Part shown: positions 7,319-16,194 of the stretch, piece after piece
Layout of the letters: each line of letters begins with the position of its first letter
Numbering within the stretch: the first letter of the stretch is position 1
NCBI RefSeq assembly: GCF_000374305.1
Contig: NZ_KB894093.1
Span: forward strand, 186,001 to 250,000
Direction of reading: 5' to 3'
Length of the DNA stretch: 64,000 bases
Source: Actinomadura flavalba DSM 45200
GTDB taxonomy: Bacteria > Actinomycetota > Actinomycetes > Streptosporangiales > Streptosporangiaceae
The notes under the pieces: generated by a model
The model's database searches: none
What the model was told of the DNA's origin: nothing
What the model saw: the letters and a program-made list of their open reading frames with translations, nothing else
Made by a program: the position numbers and the translations under genes

Positions 7319-8190
7319 GGGCGGTGGCGGAGGCGTTCCGCGCGGCCGGGGTCACCGGCCGCCTGCACGCCCGCGACATCGACACCGGCGGCGTCGTGGA
7401 CGTCGGCGGCGACGAGCCGGTCGTGCTGGCGTCGGTGTACAAGGTGCCGCTGCTCGTGGCGTTCTACCGGGAGGCCGCCGCCGGTCGGCTCGACCCGGCC
7501 GAGCGGATCACGCTGCCCGCCGGGGGCCGGTCGCCGGGCCCGACCGGGACGTCGGTGATGCTGGACGACGTCACGCTGTCGCTGCGCGACCTCGCCCTGC
7601 TGATGATCACCGTGAGCGACAACGGCGCCGCCGACACGATCTACGACTACGTCGGCCGCGACACCGTCAACGCGGCGATGGCCGCCTTCGGCCTGACCCG
7701 CACCCGCGTCACCGGCAACGGCCGCGACCTGTTCGCCGGGCTGCTGGACGACGCGGCCGCCGCCGACCTGGGCGACCTGTGGGAGCGCCTGGACGAACCG
7801 GGCCTCTCGGGACGTCTCGGCGCACTGGACCCCACCCGGACGTCGGCCTCGACGCCCGCCGAGATGACCGCGCTGCTGGCGCTGATCTGGCGCGACGAGG
7901 CCGCCCCGCCCGACGCCTGCATGCACATGCGCCGGATGCTGGGCCTCCAGGTGTGGCCGCACCGGCTGTCGTCGGGCTTCCCGTTCGACGACGTCCACGT
8001 CGCGGGCAAGACCGGCACGCTCCCGACGATCCGCAACGAGATCGGCGTCGTGGAGTACCCCGACGGCGGCCGGTACGCCGTGGCGGTCTTCACCCGCTCC
8101 CTGCTCCCGGTGGCCGTCCTACCCGAGGCGGACGCGGTGATCGGCACGGCCGCCCGGCTGGCCGTGGAGGAACTGCGCCGCCGACCGTGA
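7315..8190 (+). CDS. Class A beta-lactamase-like serine hydrolase
   Basis: A 291-residue protein with the serine beta-lactamase triad of motifs: S-V-Y-K (Ser40, Lys43), SDN (101-103) and KTG (232-234). The GTG start overlaps the LysR stop (GTGA). Two features are odd. No signal peptide or lipobox can be seen even reading further upstream in frame, whereas true beta-lactamases are exported. I also cannot see the E-x-x-L-N omega-loop motif that carries the deacylating Glu in class A enzymes. It may be a cytoplasmic penicillin-recognising hydrolase or a sensor rather than a resistance enzyme. Fold assignment is firm; activity is uncertain. Confidence 0.85.
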   Translation: MRAVAEAFRAAGVTGRLHARDIDTGGVVDVGGDEPVVLASVYKVPLLVAFYREAAAGRLDPAERITLPAGGRSPGPTGTSVMLDDVTLSLRDLALLMITVSDNGAADTIYDYVGRDTVNAAMAAFGLTRTRVTGNGRDLFAGLLDDAAAADLGDLWERLDEPGLSGRLGALDPTRTSASTPAEMTALLALIWRDEAAPPDACMHMRRMLGLQVWPHRLSSGFPFDDVHVAGKTGTLPTIRNEIGVVEYPDGGRYAVAVFTRSLLPVAVLPEADAVIGTAARLAVEELRRRP

Positions 8191-8263
8191 AGGTTCTCCG
8201 ACTGTTTCGTAAAGCCACGTAGCATCAGATGTAACGCCTTTACCGACCCTTGGGGAGAATGCG

Positions 8264-10915
8264 TTGCGGCTGCCGGAGCATCTGGAGCTACTGCTCACCG
8301 ACGAGCCGGTCCTCGACGTGTACGCGTACGGGCCGTGGCGGGTGCCGGACGGGCTGTTCGAGGAGATCGCCGGACGGCTGGACGCGCTCGCCGCCGAACC
8401 GCGCGCCGCCGCGCTGACGACCGACGAGCACAAGCTGCTCACCCTGCCCGCGCCGCTCGTCCTCGCCGAGGTCTTCGGCATCCTGGCCTACCTGCCGGGC
8501 GGCGGCGCGATCAAGGCCGGGTCGTCCTCGCAGCTCCCCGAGCGGCTGCTGGGCAAACACCTGGTCAACCCCAGTCAGCTCAGCACCCGCATGACCCGCT
8601 GGGACGCGCCGGGCGGCCGGTGGCGGCCGCCCGTCGACTGGCTCGTCGAGGTGCCCGACCGCGAGCTGGGGATCGAACTGGCGCGGGACGCGCTCACCGC
8701 GCTGGAGGGCATCGCGCCGTTCGAGAAGCGCCGCGCCGCGCTGCTCGACATGTACGCGAACCCGCCGGACTGCGACGTCAACCTGTCCAAGCTCGAGCTG
8801 CGCGAGCGCTGGGCCGCCGGAGCCGACGAGGCGACGCTGTCCGCGCTGCCCGAACTGCTCGGCCCGGTCGGCTACCTGGAGTGGGTCGCCGCCGGGCTGC
8901 ACGCCGCGTTCCTGCACCTCAAGCGGGCCGCGCCCGTCGAGGAGTCGTTCGCGGCGCACCTGGCCCGGCTGCTGCTCCAGGGCAGCATGGCGGACGTGCC
9001 CGCCGAGCTGATCGTCGCGGTCGGCGAGGACGTGTACGGCGAGGTCCGCGAGCGGTTCTCGGCCGAGCAGCGGCGCGGGTTCAAGGCCGCGCGCTGGCAG
9101 GAGCAGACGCAGGCGTGGCTGTCGCGGGGCCTGGTCGCGGGCGCCGCCGACGGCTGCCGGGGCTGGCTCGACATGGCGATGCGGTTCGTCGCGACCTGCC
9201 AGGGGCTCCCGGGCGACCCGTGGTTCCCGCGCAACGAGTGGATTCCGGTCCGCCAGTTCCAGACCGATCTGCGGCGGTTGTTCGGCACCCGCCGCAGCGT
9301 CGCCAACCCGCTCGGCGACACGCTGCGCACCACCGCCGCCGACGAGGCCCCGGCCAAGACGCGCGCCGTCGAGCAGGCCCGCGCGCGGACCGGGCTCGTC
9401 GAGCAGGCCGAGGTCGTGGCGGCGCTGGCGGACGCGGGCGGCGGCAGCGAGCCGGTCCGGCTGCTCATCGCCGGGCCGGAGGCGACCGGCAAGCGCGACG
9501 CCGTGCAGGCGCTCGGCCGCACGCTGGCGCTCGGCCGCGACCCGCTGTGGGTGACGGGGAACCTGTACGTGGGGCAGCGGCTCGCGGACGCGGTGGCCCG
9601 GCTGCACGCCGACGCGCGGGACTGCGCGCCGGACCGGCTGCTCGTCATCGACGGCCTGGACGCGATCATCACCGACCCCGGCAACGGCGAGGTGCTGGCC
9701 GCCGAGCTGCGCCGCGCGCTGTCGGTGCACCCCGAGCTGCACTTCGTCGCGCTGTGCGGCGCGGGCGGCGACGAGCGCATCCGCGAGATCGACCCGGCGC
9801 TGACGCAGCGGTTCCGCGTCGCGCGCACGCGGCCGTTCACGGCGGAGGGGCACGCGGAGCTGTTCCGGCGGGCCGTCACGGCGCGCGGCGCGCGGGTCAC
9901 CCGGCCGGCCGCGCTGGCGGCCGGGGAGCTGCTGGCCGCGACACCGCCGGTGCAGACGCTGCGCAACGCGCGGCTGGCGCGGCACCTGGCCGACCAGGTG
10001 CTGCCCGACGTGTTCGCGCGGGACGGCGAGGCCGTCGTCCGCAAGCAGGACCTTCCCGACGTCCTGGACACCGGGCACACCGCCGGGAACCCGCTCGGTG
10101 ACCTGTCCGCGCTCACCGGGCTGAACACCGTCAAGCAGGAGATCGCGCTGCTGGTCGCGGGGACGCAGGCGGCGCGGCTGCGGCGCGAAGCCGGGCTCAA
10201 CGTGACGAACCCGACGCGGCACCTGGTGTTCACCGGCAACCCGGGCACCGGCAAGACGATGGTCGCGCGGCTGCTCGGCCGGATCTACAAGCGGCTCGGG
10301 GTGCTGTCGTCCGGGCATCTGGTGGAGGCTTCGCGGGCGCATCTCGTCGGTGAGTACATCGGGCAGACGGCGCCGCGCACGCGGCGGCTCGTCGAGCGCG
10401 CCGTCGGCGGGGTGCTGTTCATCGACGAGGCGTACACGCTGAGCCAGTCGTCGCTTAAGGGCGACTACGGGTACGAGGCGATCGCCGAGCTGGTCAAGCT
10501 CATGGAGGACCACCGCGACGATCTCGTGGTCGTCGTCGCCGGGTACGAGCGGGAGATGGCGGACTTCCTGGCCGCCAACCCCGGTCTGGACTCGCGGTTC
10601 CCGCGCCAGCTCCACTTCTCCGACTACACCGACGAGGAGTTGCTGGCGGTCTTCGCCCATCTGGCCGGTGAGGACGGGTTCGTCGTGCCGGACGCCACGC
10701 GCGACGCGCTGGCCCGGATGCTGCGGGCGATGCCGCGCGGGCCGTCGTTCGGGAACGGGCGGCTGATGCGGAACCTGCTCGACGTCGCGGTGGCGCGGCA
10801 GTCGGAGCGGATCGCGGCGTCGGCGCCGTCGCGGGACGACCTGGTGACGCTGCGTCCGGGCGACCTGCCGCCGGTGCTGGACAAGCCGGAGGAACTTCTC
10901 GGGGCGTACCTCTAA
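8264..10915 (+). CDS. Tandem AAA+ ATPase (CbxX/CfxQ type)
   Basis: An 883-residue protein. The N-terminal ~380 residues are unrecognised. A first, degenerate P-loop module (GPEATGKRDAVQALG, then LLVIDGLDAI) spans about 400-580. A complete CbxX/CfxQ-type AAA+ module follows from about 610, with Walker A GNPGTGKT, Walker B VLFIDEAY and an arginine-finger region around LDSRFP. Such proteins are hexameric remodelling ATPases. The start is TTG at 8264 with GGGGAG six bases upstream; no better in-frame codon exists. EccA of ESX systems is a relative, but no ESX gene is near. The client is unknown; the downstream Toprim gene is close enough (63 bp) to share a transcript. Confidence 0.85.
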   Translation: MRLPEHLELLLTDEPVLDVYAYGPWRVPDGLFEEIAGRLDALAAEPRAAALTTDEHKLLTLPAPLVLAEVFGILAYLPGGGAIKAGSSSQLPERLLGKHLVNPSQLSTRMTRWDAPGGRWRPPVDWLVEVPDRELGIELARDALTALEGIAPFEKRRAALLDMYANPPDCDVNLSKLELRERWAAGADEATLSALPELLGPVGYLEWVAAGLHAAFLHLKRAAPVEESFAAHLARLLLQGSMADVPAELIVAVGEDVYGEVRERFSAEQRRGFKAARWQEQTQAWLSRGLVAGAADGCRGWLDMAMRFVATCQGLPGDPWFPRNEWIPVRQFQTDLRRLFGTRRSVANPLGDTLRTTAADEAPAKTRAVEQARARTGLVEQAEVVAALADAGGGSEPVRLLIAGPEATGKRDAVQALGRTLALGRDPLWVTGNLYVGQRLADAVARLHADARDCAPDRLLVIDGLDAIITDPGNGEVLAAELRRALSVHPELHFVALCGAGGDERIREIDPALTQRFRVARTRPFTAEGHAELFRRAVTARGARVTRPAALAAGELLAATPPVQTLRNARLARHLADQVLPDVFARDGEAVVRKQDLPDVLDTGHTAGNPLGDLSALTGLNTVKQEIALLVAGTQAARLRREAGLNVTNPTRHLVFTGNPGTGKTMVARLLGRIYKRLGVLSSGHLVEASRAHLVGEYIGQTAPRTRRLVERAVGGVLFIDEAYTLSQSSLKGDYGYEAIAELVKLMEDHRDDLVVVVAGYEREMADFLAANPGLDSRFPRQLHFSDYTDEELLAVFAHLAGEDGFVVPDATRDALARMLRAMPRGPSFGNGRLMRNLLDVAVARQSERIAASAPSRDDLVTLRPGDLPPVLDKPEELLGAYL

Positions 10916-10978
10916 GGACCTTCCCGGGTGGGTATGACCGGTTCATCGACTTCCCCACGTGCGGTGAGGAGGTCGGTC

Positions 10979-12478
10979 ATGCCCTTCGACGCGGTGCTGC
11001 GGGATCTGGCGCGGCGCGAGGCCGACCGGCTGCGCGACGGGACGCTGCCGTGGGGCCTGTTCCTCGACCGGGCCGCCCGGCATGGGCGCCACGGGCTGCT
11101 CAACACACTGCTGATTCCGGCGCAGTGGCGCGGGGCGTCCGATGTGCGGTCGTACGCGGCGTGGCGGGCGGCGGGACGGCACGTCCGCCGAGGTGAGACG
11201 GGAATCCGGGTGCTGACGCGGTCCGGCGCGTCGCGGGCGGTCTTCGACGTCGCGCAGACCGACGGCCTGCCGGTCGGGCGGCCGGACCCGTGCGAGGCGC
11301 CCGGCCTGCTCGGGGCCGCCGCGCGGCGGCGCGGGCTCGCGGTCGCGCGCCGGGCGGACGTCGCCGGGACGGCGCGGGCGCTCGTCGGCGGGGGCGGGAC
11401 GGCGGAGGACGCGGCCGTCGTGTACGTCGTGCTGGCGCGGCTCGGGGTGGAGGCGGCGTCCCCCGCGGCGCCGCGCGGGTGCGGGGTCGCGGTCGCGCAG
11501 CGGGTGCTGGCGCGGGCGGCGGCGGTGTCGGCGGAGGTCGCTGACCGGTCGGACCCGGTGCGGGGCGCGGCGCACCGGTTCTTCCGGGCACGGCTGAGGG
11601 ACGGCTGGGTGCCCGCGTATCTCGCCGGACGCGGTGTTCCGCGCGGCGTGCAGCGGCGGCGCGGGATCGGGTACGCGCCGGCCGGGCCGCGCGCGCTGCT
11701 CGACCATCTGGCGCGCCTCGGGCACGCGGAGGCGGACATCGTCGCGGCGGGCCTCGCGCACGACGGGCGGGACGTGTTCCGCGACCGGGCCATGTTCGCC
11801 GTCCGCGACACCGGCGGCGCCATCGCCGGGTTCCTGGGACGCCGGGCCGACGACACGGTCGGGGCCAAATACCTCACGAGCCCCGGATTCCGGCGCGGCG
11901 ACCACCTCTACGGACTGTTCGAGGCCCGCGACCGGCTCGCGCACGGCGCCCGTCCCGTCCTCGTGGAAGGGCCGCTGGACGCGCTGGCCGTGGACCTCGC
12001 GGACCCGGCCGTGCACGCGGGCGTCGCCACGGGCGGGTCCGCGCTGACCGGCGCGCAGCTCGCGGCGCTCGCCGGTGTCGCGGACCTGCCCGGGACCGGC
12101 GTCCTCGCCGCGCTGGACGGCGACGCCGCCGGACACGCCGCCGCGCTGCGCGCCTGGCCGCTGCTGCGGGACCTCCCGCACGTGGACGCCGTGCCGTTCC
12201 CGTCCGGCGACGACCCGGCGGACCTGCTGGCCCGCGACGGCCGCGCCGCGCTCCGCGCGCGCCTGCACGCGCCGGTCCCGCTGCTCGATCACGTCGTGGA
12301 CGCCGCGGCCCCCGGGCCGTTCCGGTGGAACGAGGAGCGGCTGACGGCCCTGCGCGCCGCCACCCGCGCGGTCGCCGCCGCGCCGCCGGAGCAGGCCGCC
12401 CGGCAGGCGGCGCGGCTCTCGTCCCGGCTCGGGCTGCCGCACGGGCTCGTCACGGACGTTCTCACCGAGCGCTTCTGA
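10979..12478 (+). CDS. Toprim-domain protein with ArdC-like N-terminus
   Basis: A 499-residue protein. The first ~90 residues (LPWGLFLDRAARHGRHGLLN, later SYAAWRAAGRHVRRGETG) resemble the ssDNA-binding ArdC-type domain. A primase-like core follows (FFRARLRDGWVPAYLAGRGV; RAMFAVRDTGGAIAGFLGRR; KYLTSPGF). The Toprim signature then appears as PVLVEGPLDALAV and ALDGDAAG. There is no zinc finger as in DnaG. The ATG at 10979 has GAGGAGG upstream, which decides against the longer frame from 10928. Related proteins occur on actinomycete plasmids and integrative elements, yet nothing mobile is adjacent. Role in replication or repair is inferred. Confidence 0.75.
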   Translation: MPFDAVLRDLARREADRLRDGTLPWGLFLDRAARHGRHGLLNTLLIPAQWRGASDVRSYAAWRAAGRHVRRGETGIRVLTRSGASRAVFDVAQTDGLPVGRPDPCEAPGLLGAAARRRGLAVARRADVAGTARALVGGGGTAEDAAVVYVVLARLGVEAASPAAPRGCGVAVAQRVLARAAAVSAEVADRSDPVRGAAHRFFRARLRDGWVPAYLAGRGVPRGVQRRRGIGYAPAGPRALLDHLARLGHAEADIVAAGLAHDGRDVFRDRAMFAVRDTGGAIAGFLGRRADDTVGAKYLTSPGFRRGDHLYGLFEARDRLAHGARPVLVEGPLDALAVDLADPAVHAGVATGGSALTGAQLAALAGVADLPGTGVLAALDGDAAGHAAALRAWPLLRDLPHVDAVPFPSGDDPADLLARDGRAALRARLHAPVPLLDHVVDAAAPGPFRWNEERLTALRAATRAVAAAPPEQAARQAARLSSRLGLPHGLVTDVLTERF

Positions 12479-12521
12479 CGGCTCGGTTGCCGGTGCCGGA
12501 GGCGGCTGCGAGGATCGCCGC

Positions 12522-13655
12522 ATGGACCTGGCAGGCGCGATCAACCGGCTGACGGCGCGGTGGGCGGCGGAGCACACGGCGGGCTCCACGGTGTTCTCCG
12601 GGGCCGGGGCGTGGCCGCTGCTGGCGTTCCTCGCCGAGGCCGCCGACGGCGCCGCGCGCGCCGAACTGGAGGACGCGATCGGCGTGCCCGCCGCGCGCGG
12701 GGCCGAGGCGGGACGGGCGGCGCTGGAGCTGATGGCGTCCATCCCGGCCGTGCGGGCGGCGCTCGGGCTGTGGACCCGGCCCGGACTGCCCGTCCGGGAC
12801 GCCTGGCTCGCGACGCTGCCGTCCGGCGCGCACGGGACGCTCACCGGGCAGGCCGCGCTGGACGCCTGGGCCGACGAGCACACCGGCGGCCTCATCCCCC
12901 GCATGCCGATCGACCTCGACGACGACGTCCTGCTCGTCCTGGCGACGGCGCTGGCCGTCCGCACGACGTGGGACGTCCCGTTCGACGAGCGCGGCGGCTC
13001 GCTGACGTCCGGCCCGTGGGCGCCCGCCCGACCGAAGCTGATCACCAGGATGACGCGCGAACCGGCCGACGTCCGCCGCGCCGACACGCCCGGCGGGCCG
13101 CTCACGCTGATCCGCGTCGCGGGCGACGGCGACCTCGACGTCCACCTCGTCATCGGCGCCGAGGACCGTTCGCCCGGCTCGGTGCTGGCGGACGGCATCG
13201 CGGCGCTGTCCGGCCCGCAGACTCCGGCGCCCGGCTTCACCGAGTCGCCGGGCGTCTCGATCACCAAGGCCCGTTCGAGCCAGCGCCACGACCGCGTCTC
13301 GCTGACGCTCCCGCCCTTCGAGGTCCGCGCGACGCACGATCTCCTGGGCATCCCCGGCACGATGGGCCTGGGTGCGGCGTCCGACCCGTCGCACGGCCAC
13401 TTTTCCGCGATCTCCGCCGACGTCCCCCTGTACATCGCGCAGGCGCAGCAGAGCGCCCTGGCCCGGTTCCAGACGAAGGGCTTCGAGGCCGCCGCCGTCA
13501 CCGCCGTGGCCGCGAGCCGCGCGATGGCCGTCCGCCCGGCCCATCGCGTCCACCACGTCGAAGCGGTCCTGTCCCACCCCTTCGCCACCCTCGCCGTCCA
13601 CCGCCCGACGGGCCTGGTCCTGACGGCGACCTGGCTGGCCGAGCCGTCCGGCTAG
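12522..13655 (+). CDS. Serpin-family protease inhibitor
   Basis: A 377-residue protein, the usual serpin size. Recognisable blocks are the N-terminal STVFSGAGAWPLLAFLAEAA, LDAWADEHTGGLIPRMP (serpin W-V-x-x-x-T-x-G-x-I), ALAVRTTWDVPF (the conserved breach strand) and the reactive-centre hinge TKGFEAAAVTAVAAS. The C-terminal HPFATLAVH matches the serpin F-I-x-x-x-x-T-G region (TGLVLTATW). The alanine-rich hinge is what an inhibitory serpin needs. There is no signal peptide, so it would act inside the cell or after lysis. It is convergent with the SulP gene and the two share a CTAG double stop. Confidence 0.88.
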   Translation: MDLAGAINRLTARWAAEHTAGSTVFSGAGAWPLLAFLAEAADGAARAELEDAIGVPAARGAEAGRAALELMASIPAVRAALGLWTRPGLPVRDAWLATLPSGAHGTLTGQAALDAWADEHTGGLIPRMPIDLDDDVLLVLATALAVRTTWDVPFDERGGSLTSGPWAPARPKLITRMTREPADVRRADTPGGPLTLIRVAGDGDLDVHLVIGAEDRSPGSVLADGIAALSGPQTPAPGFTESPGVSITKARSSQRHDRVSLTLPPFEVRATHDLLGIPGTMGLGAASDPSHGHFSAISADVPLYIAQAQQSALARFQTKGFEAAAVTAVAASRAMAVRPAHRVHHVEAVLSHPFATLAVHRPTGLVLTATWLAEPSG

Positions 13656-15283
13656 GCGACGCGCACCAGCGCGCGGGCGTGCGCGATGGCGGCGGGCGTG
13701 CCGGCGAAGACGATGTCGCGGTCGGTGACGCCGAGGGCGCGCAGGACGCGGTCGTGCTCGGGCGCGACGCCCGACAGCAGCACGGTGATGCCGCGCCCCT
13801 CCAGCCGGGCGACCACGTCACCGAGGACCTGCGCGCCGGTCGCGTCCAGCGCGGTGACGCGGGACATGCGCAGGATGACGACGCGGACGTCGGCGATCTC
13901 GGAGAGTTCGAGCAGGAAGCGGTGGGCGGCGGCGAAGAACAGCGGCCCGTCCAGCCGGTAGGCGACGATGTGCTCGTCGAGCAGCGCGCGTTCCTCGGCG
14001 GTGTGGTCGCCGGGCTCCAGCGGGACGGCGTCCAGCCGGGCGGTGCGGGCGATGGCGCGCACCGCGAGCAGCACCGCCACGGCGACGCCGACGGCGACGG
14101 CCGTGATCAGGTCGAACGCGACCGTGACCGCGAACGTCGACGCCAGGACGAGCGCGTCGGCGCGGGTCGAGCGGGCCAGCGCCCGCAGCGACCCCACCTC
14201 GATCATCCGGACCGTGGTGGCGAGCAGCACCCCCGCGAGCGCGGCGAGCGGGATGCGCCCGACGAGCCCGGCGGCGGCGAACACGATCACCGCTAGGACG
14301 ACGGCGTGCGTGAGCGCCGCCAGCCGCGACCGCGCCCCCGCCCGCACGTTGACGGCGGTGCGCGCGATGGCCGCCGTGGCGGGGACGCCGCCGAACAGCG
14401 GCACCACCAGGTTCGCGACGCCCTGGCCGAACAGCTCCCGGTCGGGATCGTGCCGCTCCCCCACGCTCATCCCGTCCGCGACGCTCGCGCACAGCAGGCT
14501 CTCCAGCGCGGCGAGCGCGGCCACCGCCAGCGCGGACGGAACCAGCGCGACGAGCGTCCCGGCGTCGAGGAACCCCAGCGACGGCGCGGGGAACCCGGCG
14601 GGCAGCGCGCCGATCCGCGCCACGTCCAGCCCGGCGACGTCCGCGACGAGCGTGGCGCCCACGACCCCGGCCAGCGAGAACGGGAGGCCCGGCCGCAGCC
14701 GCGCCCCGGCGAGCATCAGCGCGGCGACGCCGAGCGCGGTGAGCGGCGCGGCCAGGGACGGCGCGGACGCGTAGCGGGCCACCGCCCCGGCGGCGACGCG
14801 CCACACCTGCTCGCCGTCCGGCGCGGCGACACCGAGCGCCGCCGGAACCTGCTGGAGCGCGATGACGACGGCGATCCCGGCCGTGAACCCCTCGATGACG
14901 GGGACGGGCAGCAGCGCGGCCAGCCGTCCCGCCCGGACCGCCGCGAGGACGACCAGGACCGCGCCCGCCATCAGGCCGACCGCCAGCACGCCCTGCGGGC
15001 CGTGCTGCGCGACGATGGGCACCAGCACGACGGTCATCGCCCCGGTCGGCCCGGACACCTGGAGGTTGCTGCCGCCGAACACGGCGGCCAGCGCCCCGGC
15101 GATGATCGCGGTGACGAGCCCGGCCTGCGCGCCGAGCCCCGAGCTGACGCCGAACGCGAGCGCCAGCGGCAGCGCGACGACGGCCACCACGAGCCCGGCG
15201 ACGAGATCACGCCCGGGGTCGCGGCGGGCGCCGCGCCAGTCGGAGGCGCGGGGCAGCAGGCGCGGCAGCTCCCGGACCGTCAC
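13652..15283 (-). CDS. SulP-family anion transporter
   Basis: A 543-residue protein with about eleven transmembrane segments (from DLVAGLVVAVVALPLALAFG) and a cytoplasmic STAS domain in the last ~110 residues (VRVVILRMSRVTALDATGAQVL). The segment GLVTAIIAGALAAVFGGS with the following VSGPTGAMTV is the SulP signature. SulP carriers move sulfate, bicarbonate or related anions. The GTG start overlaps the ArsR stop, so the two genes form an operon in the order arsR-sulP. The substrate is not deducible, though ArsR control could suggest thiosulfate/persulfide or metal-oxyanion signals. Confidence 0.92.
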   Translation of the reverse strand: MTVRELPRLLPRASDWRGARRDPGRDLVAGLVVAVVALPLALAFGVSSGLGAQAGLVTAIIAGALAAVFGGSNLQVSGPTGAMTVVLVPIVAQHGPQGVLAVGLMAGAVLVVLAAVRAGRLAALLPVPVIEGFTAGIAVVIALQQVPAALGVAAPDGEQVWRVAAGAVARYASAPSLAAPLTALGVAALMLAGARLRPGLPFSLAGVVGATLVADVAGLDVARIGALPAGFPAPSLGFLDAGTLVALVPSALAVAALAALESLLCASVADGMSVGERHDPDRELFGQGVANLVVPLFGGVPATAAIARTAVNVRAGARSRLAALTHAVVLAVIVFAAAGLVGRIPLAALAGVLLATTVRMIEVGSLRALARSTRADALVLASTFAVTVAFDLITAVAVGVAVAVLLAVRAIARTARLDAVPLEPGDHTAEERALLDEHIVAYRLDGPLFFAAAHRFLLELSEIADVRVVILRMSRVTALDATGAQVLGDVVARLEGRGITVLLSGVAPEHDRVLRALGVTDRDIVFAGTPAAIAHARALVRVA

Positions 15284-15618
15284 GTGCTCCGGTCCTCGGC
15301 GCGCAGCTCGGCCAGCAGCACGCCCTGCTCGGCCAGGACGTCCCCGAGGATGCGCCGGGCGGCGCGCAGCAGCTCGGCCACGTCGGGCGTGCTCAGCGCG
15401 TACACGACGGTGGCGCCGTCGCGGGTGGCCGTCACCAGCCCGGCGCGCCGCAGCACGGCGAGCTGCTGCGACAGGTTCGACGCCTCGACGTCGATCGCGG
15501 CCAGCAGCTCCCGCACGGGACGCGGGCCGTCCTGGAGCAGTTCCAGCGCCCGGATGCGCACGGGATGCCCGAGCGTCCGGAAGAACTCGGCCTTGGCCTG
15601 ATGCAGCGGAACGGGCAT
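15280..15618 (-). CDS. ArsR/SmtB-family repressor
   Basis: A 112-residue winged-helix repressor. The segment FFRTLGHPVRIRALELLQDGPRPVRELL followed by SNLSQQLAVLRRAGLV is the ArsR HTH. No metal-site ELCVCDL motif and no cysteine is present, so it is not an arsenic/cadmium sensor of the classic type. A perfect 22-bp palindrome 16 bp upstream of the ATG is the obvious operator for itself and the coupled SulP gene. Confidence 0.9.
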   Translation of the reverse strand: MPVPLHQAKAEFFRTLGHPVRIRALELLQDGPRPVRELLAAIDVEASNLSQQLAVLRRAGLVTATRDGATVVYALSTPDVAELLRAARRILGDVLAEQGVLLAELRAEDRST

Positions 15619-15634
15619 GGCGGGACGGTATCCC

Positions 15635-15656
15635 GAATTGAAGAATTCTTCAATTC
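15635..15656. promoter_or_regulatory. Perfect palindromic ArsR operator
   Basis: A 22-bp perfect palindrome centred on TTGAAGAATTCTTCAA, AT-rich in a very GC-rich setting, lies between arsR (start 15618) and the end of the mce operon (15679). Position and symmetry suit a homodimeric ArsR repressor. Confidence 0.8.
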
Positions 15657-15678
15657 ACCATGTGGTCACGCCCGGCCG

Positions 15679-16194
15679 CTACTGGTCCAGGGTGTTCAGG
15701 TCGGTGAGCTTCCACTTGCCGGAGGTCTTGGTGGCGTCGACCGTCAGCATGGTGGGGGTGAGGGCGGTCTTGCCGTCGGCGGTGTTGGTGGTGCGCTGGT
15801 CGGCGAAGACGAGGAGGCGGGCCTTGGCGGAGGTCAAGGAGATGACCGCCGACTCGGTGACGGTGGTGGTGAGGATGAGCTTCTGGGCGGGGCCCTGGGT
15901 CTTCACGCCGTTGAAGAGCGTCGCGTACTTGGTCGACGCGGCGCCGGTGAGGGACGCGCGGGCGGCCTGCTCGGTCTTCGCCGGGTCCGTGTAGGTGTAG
16001 GAGAAGATCTTGGTGACGATGTCGCCGATGGCGCCCTTGGCCTCGCTGGTGGCCGCGTTGTCGGTCAGCGCGGTGTTGTCGGCGGCGGCGACGTTGCGCA
16101 GCGCGGACGCCTGCTGCGTCGACCAGATGCCGAGGGCGGCCAGGACGACGGCGGTCGCGCCGAGGATCAGGGGAAGACGGCCGGCTCGGGTCAT
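15679..16194 (-). CDS. Mce-associated membrane protein
   Basis: A 171-residue protein with one N-terminal transmembrane helix (LPLILGATAVVLAALGIW) and an extracytoplasmic NTF2-like domain (GAIGDIVTKIFSYTYTD; KARLLVFADQRT; KWKLTDLNTL). It is homologous to the product of 16767-17276. It is the last gene of the mce operon and is joined to its neighbour by an ATGA overlap. Such proteins are thought to support assembly of Mce importers. Confidence 0.85.
   Translation of the reverse strand: MTRAGRLPLILGATAVVLAALGIWSTQQASALRNVAAADNTALTDNAATSEAKGAIGDIVTKIFSYTYTDPAKTEQAARASLTGAASTKYATLFNGVKTQGPAQKLILTTTVTESAVISLTSAKARLLVFADQRTTNTADGKTALTPTMLTVDATKTSGKWKLTDLNTLDQ

Noticed and set aside
8288-10660. 790-codon open frame on the minus strand opposite the AAA+ ATPase gene
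   Set aside because: Arg/Gly/Gln/Val-rich translation without family motifs; an antisense shadow created by high GC. The plus strand has Walker motifs in frame.
8264-10915. EccA of a type VII secretion system
   Set aside because: Only the CbxX-type AAA+ module is shared; no EccB-E, MycP or WXG100 gene is nearby and the N-terminus is not the TPR type I would expect.
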